A stretch of 53,382 nucleotides of DNA from NCBI GenBank assembly GCA_945862125.1, contig CAMAYC010000020.1, positions 1 to 53,382 of the forward strand, read 5' to 3'. The notes below the pieces were generated by a model. That model had not been told where the DNA came from. It did not search any database and worked only from the letters and a program-made list of their open reading frames with translations. Of this stretch, positions 1 through 8,123 are shown one piece after another (positions within the stretch are counted from its first letter, which is position 1; each line of letters opens with the position of its first letter). The stretch comes from Reyranella massiliensis 521. GTDB lineage: Bacteria > Pseudomonadota > Alphaproteobacteria > Reyranellales > Reyranellaceae. The position numbers and the translations under genes are program-made.

Positions 1-320
1 ATCTCGCTGCTCGGGATGTGGGCTGCGATGGCCAGTACCGGCACGCGGTTGCGGTAGCAGTCGAACAGGCCGTTGATCAGGTGCATGTTGCCGGGCCCGC
101 AACTGCCGGCGCAGACGGCGAGTTCGCCGGTCAGGTGGGCCTCGGCGCCAGCCGCGAAGGCGCCGGCCTCCTCGTGGCGCATATGGACCCAGTCGATCTC
201 CTTCATGCGGCGCAGCGAATCGGTGAAGCCGTTCAGGGAGTCCCCGGCGACGCCGTAAATCCGCTTCACGCCGGCGGCGCGAAGGGTCTCGGCCATCAGG
301 TCGGCAATCGTTTGCGCCAT
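1..320 (-). CDS. poxB: Pyruvate dehydrogenase (quinone), N-terminal part, cut by window edge
   Basis: The first 106 codons of a thiamine-diphosphate enzyme are visible on the minus strand; the gene runs off the left edge. The peptide begins [20 protein letters not shown] and continues with GVAGDSLNG, the [13 protein letters not shown] segment that carries the cofactor-activating glutamate, and [19 protein letters not shown]. From memory this follows E. coli PoxB almost residue for residue, so pyruvate:quinone oxidoreductase (pyruvate to acetate plus CO2 at the membrane) is the best call. The start at 320 has a GGAG Shine-Dalgarno sequence about 6 bases upstream. Other members of the acetolactate synthase/oxalyl-CoA decarboxylase superfamily are less likely because the SCGPGN and FDCYRN stretches are typical of PoxB. 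Confidence 0.85.
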   Translation of the reverse strand, partial: MAQTIADLMAETLRAAGVKRIYGVAGDSLNGFTDSLRRMKEIDWVHMRHEEAGAFAAGAEAHLTGELAVCAGSCGPGNMHLINGLFDCYRNRVPVLAIAAHIPSSE

Positions 321-412
321 GTCGGACTCCGTCACAAGGAATGAAACTCCTCGTGACTATGCCACGCCTTCCGCGACGTTTGCTAAGGAGTTGATGTCAT
401 CCCGAGACCGCT

Positions 413-1441
413 TCAGCCGCGACCCTTTTCGAACCCTGCCAGGAACTGGACGAGATTGCGGCCGAGATCGTCGCCGAGATAGCCGCCTTCCTGGACCAGT
501 ACGGTCGGCAGGCCGAGGCGCGCGATCCTGGTCGCCATGGCGTGGAAGCCGGCGCCGGTCACTTTCAGGCCCTGCAGCGGATCGCTTTCGCTGGCGTCGA
601 GGCCGAGTGCCACGACCAGGGCGGTCGGCGCGAAGGCCGCAATGCGCGTCAGCGCCGTATCGCCGGCCGCGAGCCACGGGGCATCGGCGGAGCCGAGCGG
701 CAGCGGCAGGTTGAGATTGAATCCGTCGCCTTCGCCCGTGCCGGCTTCGTGCGCGTGGCCCCAGAAATAGGGATAATAGTTGGCCGGGTCGGCGTGGATC
801 GAGACGGTGAGCACGTCGGCGCGCTCGTAGAAGATGCCCTGCGTGCCGTTGCCGTGGTGCACGTCGACGTCGAGCACGGCGACGCGCGCATGTCTCGACC
901 GCAGGTGCTGGGCGGCAACCGCGCTGTTGTTGAGGAAGCAGAAGCCGCCCGCCATGTCGGCGAAGGCGTGATGGCCGGGCGGCCGGCAGAGCGCATAGGC
1001 CTCGCGTGTGCCTGCGAGCACAAGGTCGGCCGCGGTGGTCGCGACCTCGGTGGCGGCAAGGGCAGCGTCCCAGGTGTGCGGGCCGATTGGGCAGGCCATG
1101 TCGGCCTGGTGCCAGCCGGCGCGGCCGGCCAGCGCCTTGGGATAGGAGGCATGAGCGCGGGCGGGGTGCATGTTGGGCACGACCTCGTCGGAGGCGCCGG
1201 GCAGTTTCGCCCAGTCGCGCGCTGCAGTTTGCAGGAAGTCGAGGTAGTCGGGCGTATGCACCAATGCGGCCGGGCCAGGGCCGAAGGCTCTTGGCGCGAT
1301 GACGTCGTGGTCGGCGCCGGTGGCTGCCGCCAGCAGGCGCGTCGCGCGCTCGGGCTGCTCGGCGCTGCGCTGTTTTACGCCGCGGACGATGAAGGTCTGC
1401 GGGTCGTGCTGGGCGTGCTTGTCGGAATAGACGATCTTCAT
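413..1441 (-). CDS. Histone deacetylase-family / acetylpolyamine amidohydrolase-like enzyme
   Basis: This 342-residue protein has the arginase/deacetylase fold signatures in order: RPPGHH (His157-His158), DVDVHHGNGT with the expected zinc ligands Asp193 and His195, GLDASESDP (Asp282, third zinc ligand) and EGGY (Tyr321, transition-state tyrosine). All catalytic positions are intact, so it should be an active zinc deacetylase. Bacterial members usually remove acetyl groups from polyamines or other small amides rather than histones; the sequence resembles acetylpolyamine amidohydrolases. The frame stays open further upstream, but the start at 1441 is preferred because GAGGGG lies just before it and it begins 10 bases after the upstream CoA-transferase stop, which suggests one transcript with that gene. 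The substrate cannot be read from sequence. Confidence 0.82.
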   Translation of the reverse strand: MKIVYSDKHAQHDPQTFIVRGVKQRSAEQPERATRLLAAATGADHDVIAPRAFGPGPAALVHTPDYLDFLQTAARDWAKLPGASDEVVPNMHPARAHASYPKALAGRAGWHQADMACPIGPHTWDAALAATEVATTAADLVLAGTREAYALCRPPGHHAFADMAGGFCFLNNSAVAAQHLRSRHARVAVLDVDVHHGNGTQGIFYERADVLTVSIHADPANYYPYFWGHAHEAGTGEGDGFNLNLPLPLGSADAPWLAAGDTALTRIAAFAPTALVVALGLDASESDPLQGLKVTGAGFHAMATRIARLGLPTVLVQEGGYLGDDLGRNLVQFLAGFEKGRG

Positions 1442-1451
1442 GGTGCGCCCC

Positions 1452-2624
1452 TCATGGTGCTCCAACAGCCTTGGAATTGCGGAGTGCGGCGATCTCGGAG
1501 TCGCTGTAGCCGACACCACGCATGATCTCGATCGTATGCTCGCCGACCCGAGGCGCGAGTCGCCTCACTTCCAGCGGAGCCTCGGAAAGCCTCATCGGAT
1601 TGGCCGCGGCCTTCACCGGGCCGAGGCCGGGATAGTCGTACTCGACGATGCTGCCGCGCGCCCTGGCATGTTCGTTGTCCATCAGGTCGCTTACTTTCTG
1701 GACGGCGGAGCACGGCATGCCGGCAGGCAGCAGGATGGCCAGGAGCGCCTCGCAGGTATGCTGGGCGAAATGCGCCTCCATCATCGGCTCGAGAATGGCG
1801 CGATGGGCGACACGGCCCTCGTTGGTGGCAAAACGCGCGTCAGCCAGCCACTCCTCGCACCCCAGCGCCTTGCACAGGATCTTCCAGAAGGGGTCGTTGG
1901 TGCCGGCGATGTAGATCGGCTTGGTCCTGGTCTCGAACACGCGCAGCGGAAACAGGATCGAATTGCCGGTGCCCATGCGCACCGGATCCTCGCCGGTGAG
2001 GCCATGGTTGGTGATCCAGTGGCTCATCAGGTGCACACCGACGTCGAACAGCGAGAGGTCGAGGCGCTGGCCGCGGCCGGTCTTGTGGCGGGCGAGCAGG
2101 GCGAAGGCGATGCCGCCGGCGCAGGCGAGGCCGGTCGAGTAGTCGACCGCCGCCGTGCCGACGCGGCACATCTCGCCGTCCATCGGCCCGGTCGCCTCGA
2201 TCAGGCCGACCTCGGCCTGGATGCAGGGATCGTAACCGGGGCGGCTGGAATAGGGGCCGGTCTGGCCGTAGCCGGAGACCGAGGCATAGACCAGTTTCGG
2301 ATTCACCTTCGATACGGTCTCCCAGCCGAAACCGAGCTTGTCGATCACCCCCGGCGTGAAGGCCTCCATGAACACGTCGGCCTTGGCGACGAGCCGCATC
2401 AGCACGTCGCGGCCGCCTTCCGTGCGCAGGTCGAGGGCGAGGCCGCGTTTGTTGCGGTTCATCGACGGCACCCAGGCGCCGCCGAAGTGCGGGCGGAAGT
2501 GCTCGCCCTGCAGCGGTTCGACCTTGATGACGTCGGCGCCCATGTCGCCCAGGATCTGGCCGGCGGTGGGGCCGGCGATGACCTGCGTGAGGTCGAGAAC
2601 GAGCGTGTCGGAGAGCGGAAGCAT
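1452..2624 (-). CDS. CaiB/BaiF-family CoA-transferase
   Basis: A 390-residue type III CoA-transferase. The N-terminus MLPLSDTLVLDLTQVIAGP, then GQILGDMGADVIKVEP, is the family's CoA-binding start. NRNKRGLALDL and the presumed catalytic aspartate in RPGYDPCIQAE follow. Enzymes of this family move CoA between organic acids through an aspartyl-CoA intermediate in the cytoplasm; the pair of acids here is unknown. The chosen start has AGGAGG about 12 bases upstream, and a longer open reading frame to 2681 adds only an unconserved tail. It is followed after 10 bases by the deacetylase-like gene and is divergent from the carbamoylase at 2754, so the 2625-2753 gap should hold both promoters. Confidence 0.88.
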   Translation of the reverse strand: MLPLSDTLVLDLTQVIAGPTAGQILGDMGADVIKVEPLQGEHFRPHFGGAWVPSMNRNKRGLALDLRTEGGRDVLMRLVAKADVFMEAFTPGVIDKLGFGWETVSKVNPKLVYASVSGYGQTGPYSSRPGYDPCIQAEVGLIEATGPMDGEMCRVGTAAVDYSTGLACAGGIAFALLARHKTGRGQRLDLSLFDVGVHLMSHWITNHGLTGEDPVRMGTGNSILFPLRVFETRTKPIYIAGTNDPFWKILCKALGCEEWLADARFATNEGRVAHRAILEPMMEAHFAQHTCEALLAILLPAGMPCSAVQKVSDLMDNEHARARGSIVEYDYPGLGPVKAAANPMRLSEAPLEVRRLAPRVGEHTIEIMRGVGYSDSEIAALRNSKAVGAP

Positions 2625-2753
2625 GCGGACGGGATTCCTCCTGGGAGTCGCACCCTTGCAAGCGGAAGGGGCCAAGCTCAAGCACTACCTTTCGCTGGCT
2701 GGCATTTGCCGCCGGCGCAGCTATTTTGGACACTTGTTCACCCGGAGTTCGCC

Positions 2754-4004
2754 ATGAAAGCCGCCGCCCCCACCGAAAGGCCCAACCTCAGCATCGATCC
2801 CGACCGGCTTTGGTCGAGCCTGATGGAGCTGGCCGAGATCGGCGGCACCGAGAAGGGCGGTGTCTGCCGCATCGCGCTCACCGACCTGGATCGGATCGGG
2901 CGCGATCTCTTCGTGCGCTGGGCCAAGGAAGCGGGCTGCACCATCAAAGTCGACCAGCTGGGAAATGTCTTCGCCCGCCGCGAAGGCCGCGATCCCACGA
3001 AGGCGCCGGTGATGACCGGCTCGCATCTCGACACCCAGCCGACCGGCGGCAAGTTCGACGGCGCCTATGGCGTGATGGCGGGGCTCGAAGTGCTGCGCGT
3101 GCTGCACGATTCGAACTACGTCACCGAGGCGCCGATCGAGGTCGCGGTGTGGACCAACGAGGAAGGCTGCCGCTTCGCGCCGGCCATGGTCGCCTCGGGC
3201 GTGTTCGGCGGCGCCTTCACGCTGGATCATGCGCTCTCCATCAAGGACCGCGACGGCGTGACCTTTGCCGAGGCGCTGAAGAAGATCGGCTACGACGGCA
3301 AGGAGCCGGTCGGCGGCCGCAAGGTCGGTGCCTTCTTCGAGGCTCATATCGAGCAGGGCCCGATCCTGGAGCGCGAGAAGAAGACCATCGGCGTCGTCAC
3401 GGGCGCGCAGGGTCAGCGCTGGTACGAGATCAACTGGACCGGCATGGAAAGCCACGCCGGCACGACGCCGATGGAAGGCCGTCGCGATGCGCTTGTGGGC
3501 GCGGCGGAACTCATCGTTGCGGCGCGGAAAATCGGCAACAGGCCGAATGGCCGTTCGACGGTGGGCGTGATCGAGAGCCAGCCGCAATCGCGCAACACCA
3601 TTCCCGGCCGCCTGTTCATGACGCTCGACTTCCGTCATCCCGACGATGGTGAACTCACGAAGATGGATGCCGAGATGCGCGCTGCCGCGGCCGACATTGC
3701 CGCGCGCCACCGGCTCGACGTGAAGATCGAGCAGATCTGGTATTTCCCGCCGTCGCCCTTTGCCAAGGAACTGGTCGAGGCGGTGCGTCGAGGCGCGGTC
3801 CAGGCAGGCTACCCCCACATGGACATCGTGAGCGGCGCCGGTCACGACGCCTGCTACGTCTCGCGGGTCGCGCCGACGGCGATGATCTTCGTGCCGTGCA
3901 AGGACGGCATCAGCCACAACGAGATCGAGGACGCGACCAAGACCGATATCGGCGCCGGCGCCCAGATCCTCCTGCAGGCGATGGTGGAACGGGCGAATGC
4001 TTAG
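2754..4004 (+). CDS. M20-family Zn hydrolase (N-carbamoyl-L-amino acid hydrolase / beta-ureidopropionase type)
   Basis: A 416-residue amidohydrolase of the hydantoinase/carbamoylase branch of peptidase family M20. Visible motifs are GSHLDTQPTGGKFDG (metal ligands His92, Asp102), TNEEGCRF (Glu136/Glu137), FEAHIEQGP (His198) and the C-terminal GISHNEIED histidine, so the bimetal site is complete. Family members hydrolyse N-carbamoyl amino acids, ureidopropionate or allantoate with release of ammonia and CO2. The frame is open for more than 1.3 kb upstream, antisense to the neighbouring genes; the start at 2754 has GGAG 5 bases before it and matches the expected family length. A purine-degradation gene (UraD-UraH at 32003) lies elsewhere in the window, so allantoate amidohydrolase is an alternative reading. 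Confidence 0.85.
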   Translation: MKAAAPTERPNLSIDPDRLWSSLMELAEIGGTEKGGVCRIALTDLDRIGRDLFVRWAKEAGCTIKVDQLGNVFARREGRDPTKAPVMTGSHLDTQPTGGKFDGAYGVMAGLEVLRVLHDSNYVTEAPIEVAVWTNEEGCRFAPAMVASGVFGGAFTLDHALSIKDRDGVTFAEALKKIGYDGKEPVGGRKVGAFFEAHIEQGPILEREKKTIGVVTGAQGQRWYEINWTGMESHAGTTPMEGRRDALVGAAELIVAARKIGNRPNGRSTVGVIESQPQSRNTIPGRLFMTLDFRHPDDGELTKMDAEMRAAAADIAARHRLDVKIEQIWYFPPSPFAKELVEAVRRGAVQAGYPHMDIVSGAGHDACYVSRVAPTAMIFVPCKDGISHNEIEDATKTDIGAGAQILLQAMVERANA

Positions 4005-4011
4005 TTCTTTC

Positions 4012-4153
4012 CCTCCCCTTCGCGTAATCCGCGAAGGGGAGGTGGCGCCGTCTTACGGCGACGGAGGGGTCAGGGCATCCCGACTGCCGCTCATGACCCC
4101 TCCGCCCGCGCAGACGCGGGCACCTCCCCTGCGCGGCGTCCGCGCAGGGGAGG
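4012..4153. repeat. Nested palindromic intergenic element
   Basis: The element contains two strong hairpins. CCTCCCCTTCGCG at 4012-4024 pairs with 4030-4042, and CCTCCCCTGCGCG at 4123-4135 pairs with 4141-4153. Between them a pair of complementary segments, GGAGGGGTCA and TGACCCCTCC, can also pair, so the whole 142 bases may fold into a long structure. It fills the gap between the carbamoylase and benE. The right arm plus the next bases supplies the AGGAGG Shine-Dalgarno of benE at 4151-4156. This looks like a dispersed palindromic element of the REP/BIME kind; genome-wide copies would be needed to prove that. Confidence 0.7.
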
Positions 4154-4162
4154 AGGTATGAC

Positions 4163-5317
4163 ATGAAGTCGGGATTGCTTTCGGTCGCGACCGCTGCCCT
4201 GGTCGCGACCATCGCGGGCGTGGGCGGTGCGCTGCCGATCGTGCTGGCGGCGACGCAGGCCGTCGGCGCCACGCCCGAGCAGACGAGTTCATGGGTGTCG
4301 GGCCTCGGCATCGCCACGGCGATCAGCGCGCTGGTCCTAAGCGTCCGCTACCGCATGCCGATCATCGCGGCCTGGTCGACGCCCGGCGCGGCGCTGATTG
4401 CCTCGACTCCCGGCGTACCGAGCTTTGCGGCGGCGGTAGGCGCCTTCGTGCTGGCGGCAGTGCTGATCCTGCTCACGGCCGCGGTGCGGCCGCTCGGGCG
4501 CCTGATCGAGAAGATCCCGGCCAGCATCGCGGCGGCCATGCTGGCCGGCATCCTGCTACGACTGGTGATGGCGATGTTCGAGCACGTGCCGACCGCGCCG
4601 CTGCTGGTGCTGCCGCTGCTGCTGTTGTTCCTGGTGGCGCGCGCCTTCCTGCCGACGCTCGCCTCGCTGGTCGTCCTCGTTGCGGGCGCGCTGCTCGCCT
4701 GGTCGCTGGGGCTGGTGAAGCCGCTGCCGGCGCTCGGGCTGACGACGCTCGAGTTCACCATGCCGGCGTGGGACGTGGCGACGCTCGTCGGCCTGGGCGT
4801 GCCGCTCTATCTCGTGACCATGGCGTCGCAGAACCTGCCGGGCTTTGCCGTGTTGCGCGCCTCGGGTTACCAGCCGCCGGCCTCCCCTGTGCTCGCGGTC
4901 ACGGGCGCGGCGTCGCTCGGCACTGCCTTTCTCGGCTCGCACACGTCGAACCTGGCGGCGATCTCGGCAGCCATCTGCACCGGGCCCGACGCGCATCCCG
5001 ATCCGGCCAAACGCTGGATGGCCGGGCCGTTCTATGCCGCGTTCTGGGCGCTGTTCGCGCTGTTCGGCGCCTCGGTGGTCGGTCTGTTCGCGGCCCTGCC
5101 GCCGGCGCTGCTGGCGACCGTCGCGGGCACGGCACTGCTCGGCTCGACGGCAGGGGCGCTGGGCTCGGCACTGTCGGGCGACCAGGACCGTCTGGCGGCG
5201 GCCGGCACGCTCGCCGTCACGATCTCGGGTGTCAGCCTGCTCGGCATCGGCTCGGCCTTCTGGGGACTGGCGTTTGGGTTGTTGATCCTCTGGATCGACC
5301 GGGTCCTGAAGCGCTAG
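4163..5317 (+). CDS. benE: Benzoate/H+ symporter, BenE family
   Basis: A 384-residue very hydrophobic protein of about 10-12 membrane segments. It matches the BenE/YdcO family in the WSTPGAALIA segment, AAMLAGILLR, the PLYLVTMASQNLPG stretch, TAAICTGPDAHPDPAKRW-like loop and the GIGSAFWGLAFG ending. Family members import benzoate with a proton across the inner membrane. The start at 4163 follows AGGAGG by 6 bases. Benzoate use is supported by bclA at 17141 and boxC-boxB at 23307-26390 in the same window. The gene stands alone on the plus strand, with no close downstream partner. Confidence 0.88.
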   Translation: MKSGLLSVATAALVATIAGVGGALPIVLAATQAVGATPEQTSSWVSGLGIATAISALVLSVRYRMPIIAAWSTPGAALIASTPGVPSFAAAVGAFVLAAVLILLTAAVRPLGRLIEKIPASIAAAMLAGILLRLVMAMFEHVPTAPLLVLPLLLLFLVARAFLPTLASLVVLVAGALLAWSLGLVKPLPALGLTTLEFTMPAWDVATLVGLGVPLYLVTMASQNLPGFAVLRASGYQPPASPVLAVTGAASLGTAFLGSHTSNLAAISAAICTGPDAHPDPAKRWMAGPFYAAFWALFALFGASVVGLFAALPPALLATVAGTALLGSTAGALGSALSGDQDRLAAAGTLAVTISGVSLLGIGSAFWGLAFGLLILWIDRVLKR

Positions 5318-5318
5318 A

Positions 5319-5433
5319 TCAGCCGGCTTCGCGCAGCAGGTTGCTCAGGATCGGTTCGATGAGCACGAGCGACCGGACCCTTACCCCAGGTCCGGTAGGC
5401 GGCGCGGACTTCCTTGAAGTCGATGTCGGCCAT
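5319..5433 (-). pseudogene. Possible gene remnant (short, frame-broken)
   Basis: The minus strand has an ATG at 5433 followed by MADIDFKEVRAAYRTWG, after which the sensible frame is lost. A second frame gives LVLIEPILSNLLREAG and a stop at 5319. The two halves look like pieces of one protein joined by a frameshifting deletion; the LIEPIL piece is reminiscent of alpha/beta hydrolases, but this is weak. A perfect 8-bp stem (5372-5379 with 5389-5396) sits at the junction and could instead be a hairpin 3' of benE. No function is assigned. Confidence 0.25.
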
Positions 5434-5477
5434 GCGCCGGGATCGGACCATGGAACGGCTGGAAAGGGAACCCGGAC

Positions 5478-6035
5478 CTAGCCGACCCGGCGGCTTGCCG
5501 GGAATCGCGCGCCGTAGCTTTCGAATGGCAGCTCCAGCCCGCGGCAGAGGAAGCTGATGGTGTGGTAGTAGCCCACCAGGGCGATCACCTCGAGGATCCG
5601 GGCCTCGTCGAAGTGCATCGCGAGCGCTGACCAGGTTGAGTCCGTGATCGTGTGGCGATCGACCAGGTCGTCGGCGGCGGAAAGCAGGGCCTGCTCGTCG
5701 GCGGTCCAGCAGGCGGCATCGGCCGGTCCCGTCACGGTCGCCGCCACCTGCTCCGGATCGAGGCCGGCTTTCGTGGCGAAGAAGGCGATGTGGACCCCCC
5801 ATTCGTATTCGCAGCCGAGCCGCGCCGTCGTGCGGTCGATCACGATCTCGCGCTGGCGCAGGCTGAGTGCTCCCTTGTCGAGCAGGCCGCCGGCGAACAT
5901 CTTTTCGAACACGCGCGGGTTCCTCGCCAGGGTGCGGAACAGCACCAGCGGCTCGACCCCCTTCGGCATGATGCGCGCGAGTTCGGCCGCGATTTGTGGC
6001 GGGTAAGGAGCTTCGGCAGAGGCAATGCGGGGCAT
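5478..6035 (-). CDS. Carboxymuconolactone decarboxylase-family protein
   Basis: A 185-residue helical protein of the CMD/AhpD-like superfamily. The recognisable core is RQREIVIDRTTARLGCEYEWGVH at residues 60-82, with the Glu-Tyr-Glu-Trp-x-x-His pattern but only one cysteine (Cys75), so it is not a CxxC alkylhydroperoxidase of the AhpD type. Members include 4-carboxymuconolactone decarboxylase and many uncharacterised enzymes. It is divergent from the HxlR regulator at 6121, and the 85-base gap between them holds two matching operator-like palindromes, so it is probably that regulator's target. Its neighbourhood near benE may hint at aromatic acid metabolism, but the reaction is not established. 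Confidence 0.8.
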   Translation of the reverse strand: MPRIASAEAPYPPQIAAELARIMPKGVEPLVLFRTLARNPRVFEKMFAGGLLDKGALSLRQREIVIDRTTARLGCEYEWGVHIAFFATKAGLDPEQVAATVTGPADAACWTADEQALLSAADDLVDRHTITDSTWSALAMHFDEARILEVIALVGYYHTISFLCRGLELPFESYGARFPASRRVG

Positions 6036-6055
6036 GGTCGGTCTCCAGGTTTGTG

Positions 6056-6070
6056 CTACAATTTATGTAG
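6056..6070. promoter_or_regulatory. Operator-like palindrome, copy 1
   Basis: CTACAATTTATGTAG is an inverted repeat with one mismatched pair. It shares half-sites with the perfect palindrome at 6090-6104. It lies 20 bases before the CMD-family start, in the promoter position for that gene. It is the probable binding site of the HxlR-type regulator encoded next to it. Confidence 0.6.
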
Positions 6071-6089
6071 TGATTCAAAATGCGACACG

Positions 6090-6104
6090 CTACATAAAAT
6101 GTAG
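6090..6104. promoter_or_regulatory. Operator-like palindrome, copy 2
   Basis: CTACATAAAATGTAG is a perfect inverted repeat with 6-base arms and a 3-base spacer. It lies 16 bases before the regulator's ATG. Its centre is 34 bases from the centre of copy 1, which is near three helical turns, so two dimers could bind on a similar face. Autoregulation of the HxlR gene is likely. Confidence 0.65.
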
Positions 6105-6120
6105 TAACGGAGTGTAATAG

Positions 6121-6435
6121 ATGGTGAAGCGAGTCCGCGGCTCCCGGACGGGCCGGCCGATCATGGTGCTGCTCGATCTGCTGGGCAGGCGGTGGGTGTT
6201 GCGCATCGTCTGGGAGTTGCGCGAGGAGCCGAAACGCTTCCGCGAACTGCAGGATCTGATCGGCGCCAGCCCCACCATCGTCAACGGCCGGCTGGCCGAA
6301 TTGCGCGAGGCGAAGCTGGTCGAACTCGACGCCGAGTCGGGCTATCGCCTGACGGCGCTGGGCAAGGAGCTGCTGCGGCTGTTCCTGCCGCTGCATGCCT
6401 GGTCGGAGAAGTGGGCGAAGGCGGCGGCTACTTGA
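6121..6435 (+). CDS. HxlR-type winged-helix transcriptional regulator
   Basis: A 104-residue protein made of one winged-helix domain. GRRWVLRIVWELREEPKRFRELQDLIGASPTIVNGRLAELREAKLVE is the typical HxlR/DUF24 recognition region, and YRLTALGKELLRLF-like sequence follows. HxlR proteins bind short palindromes as dimers and usually respond to aldehydes, quinones or redox stress. It has no cysteine, so thiol-based sensing is unlikely. It is transcribed away from the CMD-family gene, and two nearly identical 15-bp palindromes fill the shared promoter, which strongly suggests local control. Its 3' end overlaps the convergent sorB end by 8 bases. Confidence 0.85.
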   Translation: MVKRVRGSRTGRPIMVLLDLLGRRWVLRIVWELREEPKRFRELQDLIGASPTIVNGRLAELREAKLVELDAESGYRLTALGKELLRLFLPLHAWSEKWAKAAAT

Positions 6436-6865
6436 GGAACGGGTTGTCGCCGCCGCGACCGCGCCGGCGCGGCGGGAACTGCTCGGCGAGGTAGTCGAGG
6501 ATCTCGGCGCGCTCCTCGGGCTTCACCGGTGCCATCTTGTGCCTCTCGAGCATCAGGTCGAAGGTCGAGTCCCAGAGGTCGCGCGTCAGGCCCTGCGCCT
6601 TGATCAGCGCTACGCCATGGCAGGCCGTGCAGGCGTAGAAAGTAACCTCGCGGCCCTTGCCGTCGGGCATATCCTCGACGGTGTCGTTGTGCGGTGGCGG
6701 CTTGCCCTTGTCGGGATCGACTTGCGCGACCGGGGCCGTCGGCGCGGCCGGCGGCGTGTAGGTTGGCTGAGGGCCCCGCAGTCCGCCGGCCCGATCCAGG
6801 GCGACCAGAAGGAACACCGCCGTCAGGGAAATGACGACGACGTGCGTGATGTTGAGCTGGGTCAA
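6428..6865 (-). CDS. sorB: Membrane-anchored cytochrome c subunit of sulfite dehydrogenase (SorB-like)
   Basis: A 145-residue protein with an N-terminal hydrophobic segment (about residues 8-24) that exports or anchors it, a proline-rich linker, and one haem c site, CTACH at Cys79-Cys82-His83. Met111 is a candidate sixth ligand. Its ATG overlaps the stop of the molybdoenzyme gene by 4 bases (ATGA), so it is translationally coupled. In SorAB enzymes this subunit takes electrons from the molybdenum centre and passes them to cytochrome c in the periplasm. The assignment rests on the pairing with sorA; by itself it would be a generic small cytochrome c. Confidence 0.78.
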   Translation of the reverse strand: MTQLNITHVVVISLTAVFLLVALDRAGGLRGPQPTYTPPAAPTAPVAQVDPDKGKPPPHNDTVEDMPDGKGREVTFYACTACHGVALIKAQGLTRDLWDSTFDLMLERHKMAPVKPEERAEILDYLAEQFPPRRRGRGGDNPFLK

Positions 6866-8094
6866 GAAGCGACGAGCACCCGGATGCGGTTGATCGGGTT
6901 GCCGCCGTAGCCCTGCGGGTTCCAGTTGCCGGCGACGAAGGGCTGGGTGACGCCCTTGGCATCGGTGGCCTTGGCCCAGACCTCGTAGTAGCCAGCCGAC
7001 GGCAGGTCCACCGACGCAGTGAAGCGCTGCCAGGCATATTTATTGGGCGGCGCATCGACCTTGGCCGGCTTCCAGGTGACGCCGTAGTCGGTCGAGATGT
7101 CGACGGTCTTGACCTCGTTCTCGCCAGCCCAGGCATGGCCGCGCAGGTCGAGTTTCTTGGACGAGAGCTTGGCGCCATCTGCGGGGAAGCTGATGACCGC
7201 GCGCACCGGCATCGCCTCAAGGATCACAGTATCCTTCTCGTCGCCCTTGCTGCCGGGCACGATCGGCGTCCTGGCGAGGCGGTAGGAGAAGCCGCCCATG
7301 CCGGGGCCGTCGTGTATCTTGTCGCGCACCCAGATGCGGGTCAGCCACTTGGTCGAGCTCGAGCCAGCCCAGCCCGGCACGACCAGCCGTACAGGTCCGC
7401 CGTGGATCAGCGGCAGGTCCTTGCCGTTCATCTTGAAGACGATCAGCGTGTGCGGCTCCATCGCCTTGGCGATTGGCACGCCGCGCGAGATCGAGGGCTT
7501 GGTGGCATCGCCGCTGAGGTGCGGGTCGGCACCATACTGGCCTGTGTAGACCGCGCTCGGCTTCACGCCGGCGGCTTTGAGCACGTCGGCCAGCCGCACG
7601 CCGGTCCATTCGGCGCAGCCGGCGCCACCGTTGGTCCACTGGTTGCCGCGGGCCTCGGGCGAGAAGAAGGCACGGCCGTTGCCGCCGCACTCCAGCATCA
7701 TCTTGTAGGAGACGTTGGGAAAGCGGCTCATGAGATCGCCCAGCGTAATGTCCATGGGCTTCTCGACCTCGCCGTCGATCTTGATCTTCCACGCCTTGGC
7801 GTCGGCCGGCGCGTCGGGCACCAGACCGTTGTTGCGGATGAAGAACTTGTCGATGGGCGTGACGTCGTCGTCCATCAATTCGGCTTGAGTTTCGGCGACC
7901 AGCGGCTTGTCGCCCAGAACCGCGAGCTTGGCCTTGCCGTCCATCTCGAGAAGCTTCGGCCCTTTCGGGGCGGCGGGCGCCGTCCCCTGGGCCAGGGCCG
8001 CTCCCGCGGGCGATAGTGAAGCACCGACAGCGGCCATTCCGACCCCCTTCAGCACGTTACGCCGTGACGCCTTGATGGTTCCGGATTTCGGCAT
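6862..8094 (-). CDS. sorA: Periplasmic sulfite dehydrogenase, molybdopterin subunit (SorA/SoxC-like)
   Basis: A 410-residue sulfite oxidase-family protein. A Tat signal (SRRNVLKG, Arg11-Arg12) is followed by an alanine-rich export region. The core carries MLECGGNGRAFF with the molybdenum-ligating Cys136, the GCAEWTGVRLADVL and GGPVRLVVPGWAGSSSTKWLT stretches of the Mo-cofactor domain, and a C-terminal dimerisation domain starting near DTVILEAMPVRAVI. It oxidises sulfite to sulfate and gives electrons to the partner cytochrome. Its start is 29 bases after the stop of potI and has a clear GGAGG, so it may be co-transcribed with the transporter operon. SoxC is the alternative, but no sox genes are seen. 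Confidence 0.85.
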   Translation of the reverse strand: MPKSGTIKASRRNVLKGVGMAAVGASLSPAGAALAQGTAPAAPKGPKLLEMDGKAKLAVLGDKPLVAETQAELMDDDVTPIDKFFIRNNGLVPDAPADAKAWKIKIDGEVEKPMDITLGDLMSRFPNVSYKMMLECGGNGRAFFSPEARGNQWTNGGAGCAEWTGVRLADVLKAAGVKPSAVYTGQYGADPHLSGDATKPSISRGVPIAKAMEPHTLIVFKMNGKDLPLIHGGPVRLVVPGWAGSSSTKWLTRIWVRDKIHDGPGMGGFSYRLARTPIVPGSKGDEKDTVILEAMPVRAVISFPADGAKLSSKKLDLRGHAWAGENEVKTVDISTDYGVTWKPAKVDAPPNKYAWQRFTASVDLPSAGYYEVWAKATDAKGVTQPFVAGNWNPQGYGGNPINRIRVLVAS

Positions 8095-8123
8095 TTTTTC
8101 CTCCCGAGTTGAGGATTCTTAGC

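Noticed and set aside
1440..2753. Upstream extension of the carbamoylase frame by more than 430 codons
   Set aside because: It is antisense to the CoA-transferase gene; the ATG at 2754 has its own Shine-Dalgarno and gives the normal family length.
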